5,618 nucleotides of DNA from contig JAHHMJ010000534.1 in NCBI GenBank assembly GCA_018678395.1, positions 1 to 5,618 on the forward strand, in the 5' to 3' direction. Shown piece after piece: positions 5,396 through 5,618 of the stretch; positions within the stretch are counted from its first letter, which is position 1, and every line of letters begins with the position of its first letter. Under the pieces are notes generated by a model, which was not told the DNA's origin, did no database searches, and saw only the letters and a program-made list of their open reading frames with translations. The position numbers and the translations under genes are program-made. This DNA comes from Gemmatimonadota bacterium (GTDB lineage: Bacteria; Gemmatimonadota; Gemmatimonadetes; Longimicrobiales; Gaopeijiaceae).

Positions 5396-5434
5396 GCGGC
5401 ACCGGCGCATGGCCGGTCCTCTGCCGGTGACCGC
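5396..5434 (+). terminator. GC-rich hairpin directly after the barrel gene stop codon
   Basis: GCGGCACCGGC (5396-5406) pairs with GCCGGTG-A-CCGC (5423-5434), giving 11 base pairs with one bulged A and a 16-base loop. It begins at the base after the TGA. No T-run follows, so it may be a U-less terminator or a protective 3' hairpin. An alternative smaller pairing, ACCGG (5401-5405) with CCGGT (5413-5417), is also possible. Confidence 0.45.
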
Positions 5435-5497
5435 CCCGAGCCGATGAGGCCCGTGGACGCGGCAGGTTAGATTTCAAGCGGGCTCTCCCGCCCACCA

Positions 5498-5520
5498 CGA
5501 GATCCACCCCGAGATCCACC
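5498..5520 (+). repeat. 11-base direct repeat abutting the start codon of the last gene
   Basis: CGAGATCCACC occurs at 5498-5508 and again at 5510-5520, one base apart, and the second copy runs straight into the ATG at 5521. It takes the place where a Shine-Dalgarno site would be; the only purine stretch is GAGA, a weak match. It may be a local duplication or a control element in the 5' leader. A lone AT-rich patch (TTAGATTTC, from 5467) about 50 bases upstream of the start could contain a -10 box, but no good -35 accompanies it. Confidence 0.6.
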
Positions 5521-5618
5521 ATGACCCTGCGCCTCATCGAGCCCGCTCACCCGACCCGACAGTTGCGCCGGGCGATCGAGGACCCGGTGCGCGTGGCGCG
5601 GCAGGCTCTCGACATGGC
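5521..5618 (+). CDS. 5' end of an unrecognised gene, cut by the window edge
   Basis: An open frame of 32 complete codons running off the right edge, beginning MTLRLIEPAHPTRQL and continuing RRAIEDPVRVARQALDM. Codons end mostly in G or C, as in neighbouring genes, and the reading is Arg-rich and probably helical. There is no signal peptide, so a cytoplasmic product is likely. No family can be named from this much. The start is the first ATG after the barrel gene, and it lacks a good Shine-Dalgarno site. Confidence 0.5.
   Translation, partial: MTLRLIEPAHPTRQLRRAIEDPVRVARQALDM

Overview
The window is GC-rich double-membrane-type bacterial DNA. It encodes an outer-membrane beta-barrel protein, a lipoprotein and proteins with Sec-type signal peptides, and its codons nearly always end in G or C. 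The mix of a choice-of-anchor B propeller protein, a PorT-like barrel, a DUF2202 ferritin-like lipoprotein and a VapBC module fits a member of Gemmatimonadota or a related FCB-type lineage. That placement is inference from gene content; no marker gene is present.

Left part (about 90-1500, minus strand): a compact three-gene operon, vapB - vapC - atypical SDR. Each junction is a 4-base stop/start overlap (GTGA, then ATGA), and vapC and the SDR gene each have a GGAGG ribosome site. The vapB start codon directly abuts a perfect 10-5-10 inverted repeat. This repeat overlaps a good-looking promoter (TTGATG, 17 bases, CATAAT) whose expected start point falls on the ATG, suggesting a leaderless, autoregulated toxin-antitoxin transcript that carries an NAD(P)-binding passenger gene.

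Centre (1500-2165): a 130-base spacer holding a 13-base palindrome, then a plus-strand ferritin-like lipoprotein (DUF2202 type). It converges on the next gene with 39 bases between them, where GC-rich inverted repeats could end transcription from both sides.

Right part (2166-5395): a large minus-strand exported protein of 800 residues made of two beta-propeller halves, seven FG-GAP-type repeats followed by a choice-of-anchor B/LVIVD domain. It is divergent, across 155 bases, from a plus-strand outer-membrane beta-barrel protein. The second half shows seven blade-like units, four of which carry a His at the same place with a 54-57 residue period; this could be a metal site on the propeller axis and is the most interesting protein-level observation. 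The window ends with the first 32 codons of an unrecognised plus-strand gene whose start codon abuts an 11-base tandem direct repeat.

Functionally the window splits into an intracellular stress/TA operon and a set of envelope or exported proteins (lipoprotein, propeller protein, barrel). No mobile element, CRISPR array, tRNA or rRNA was seen.
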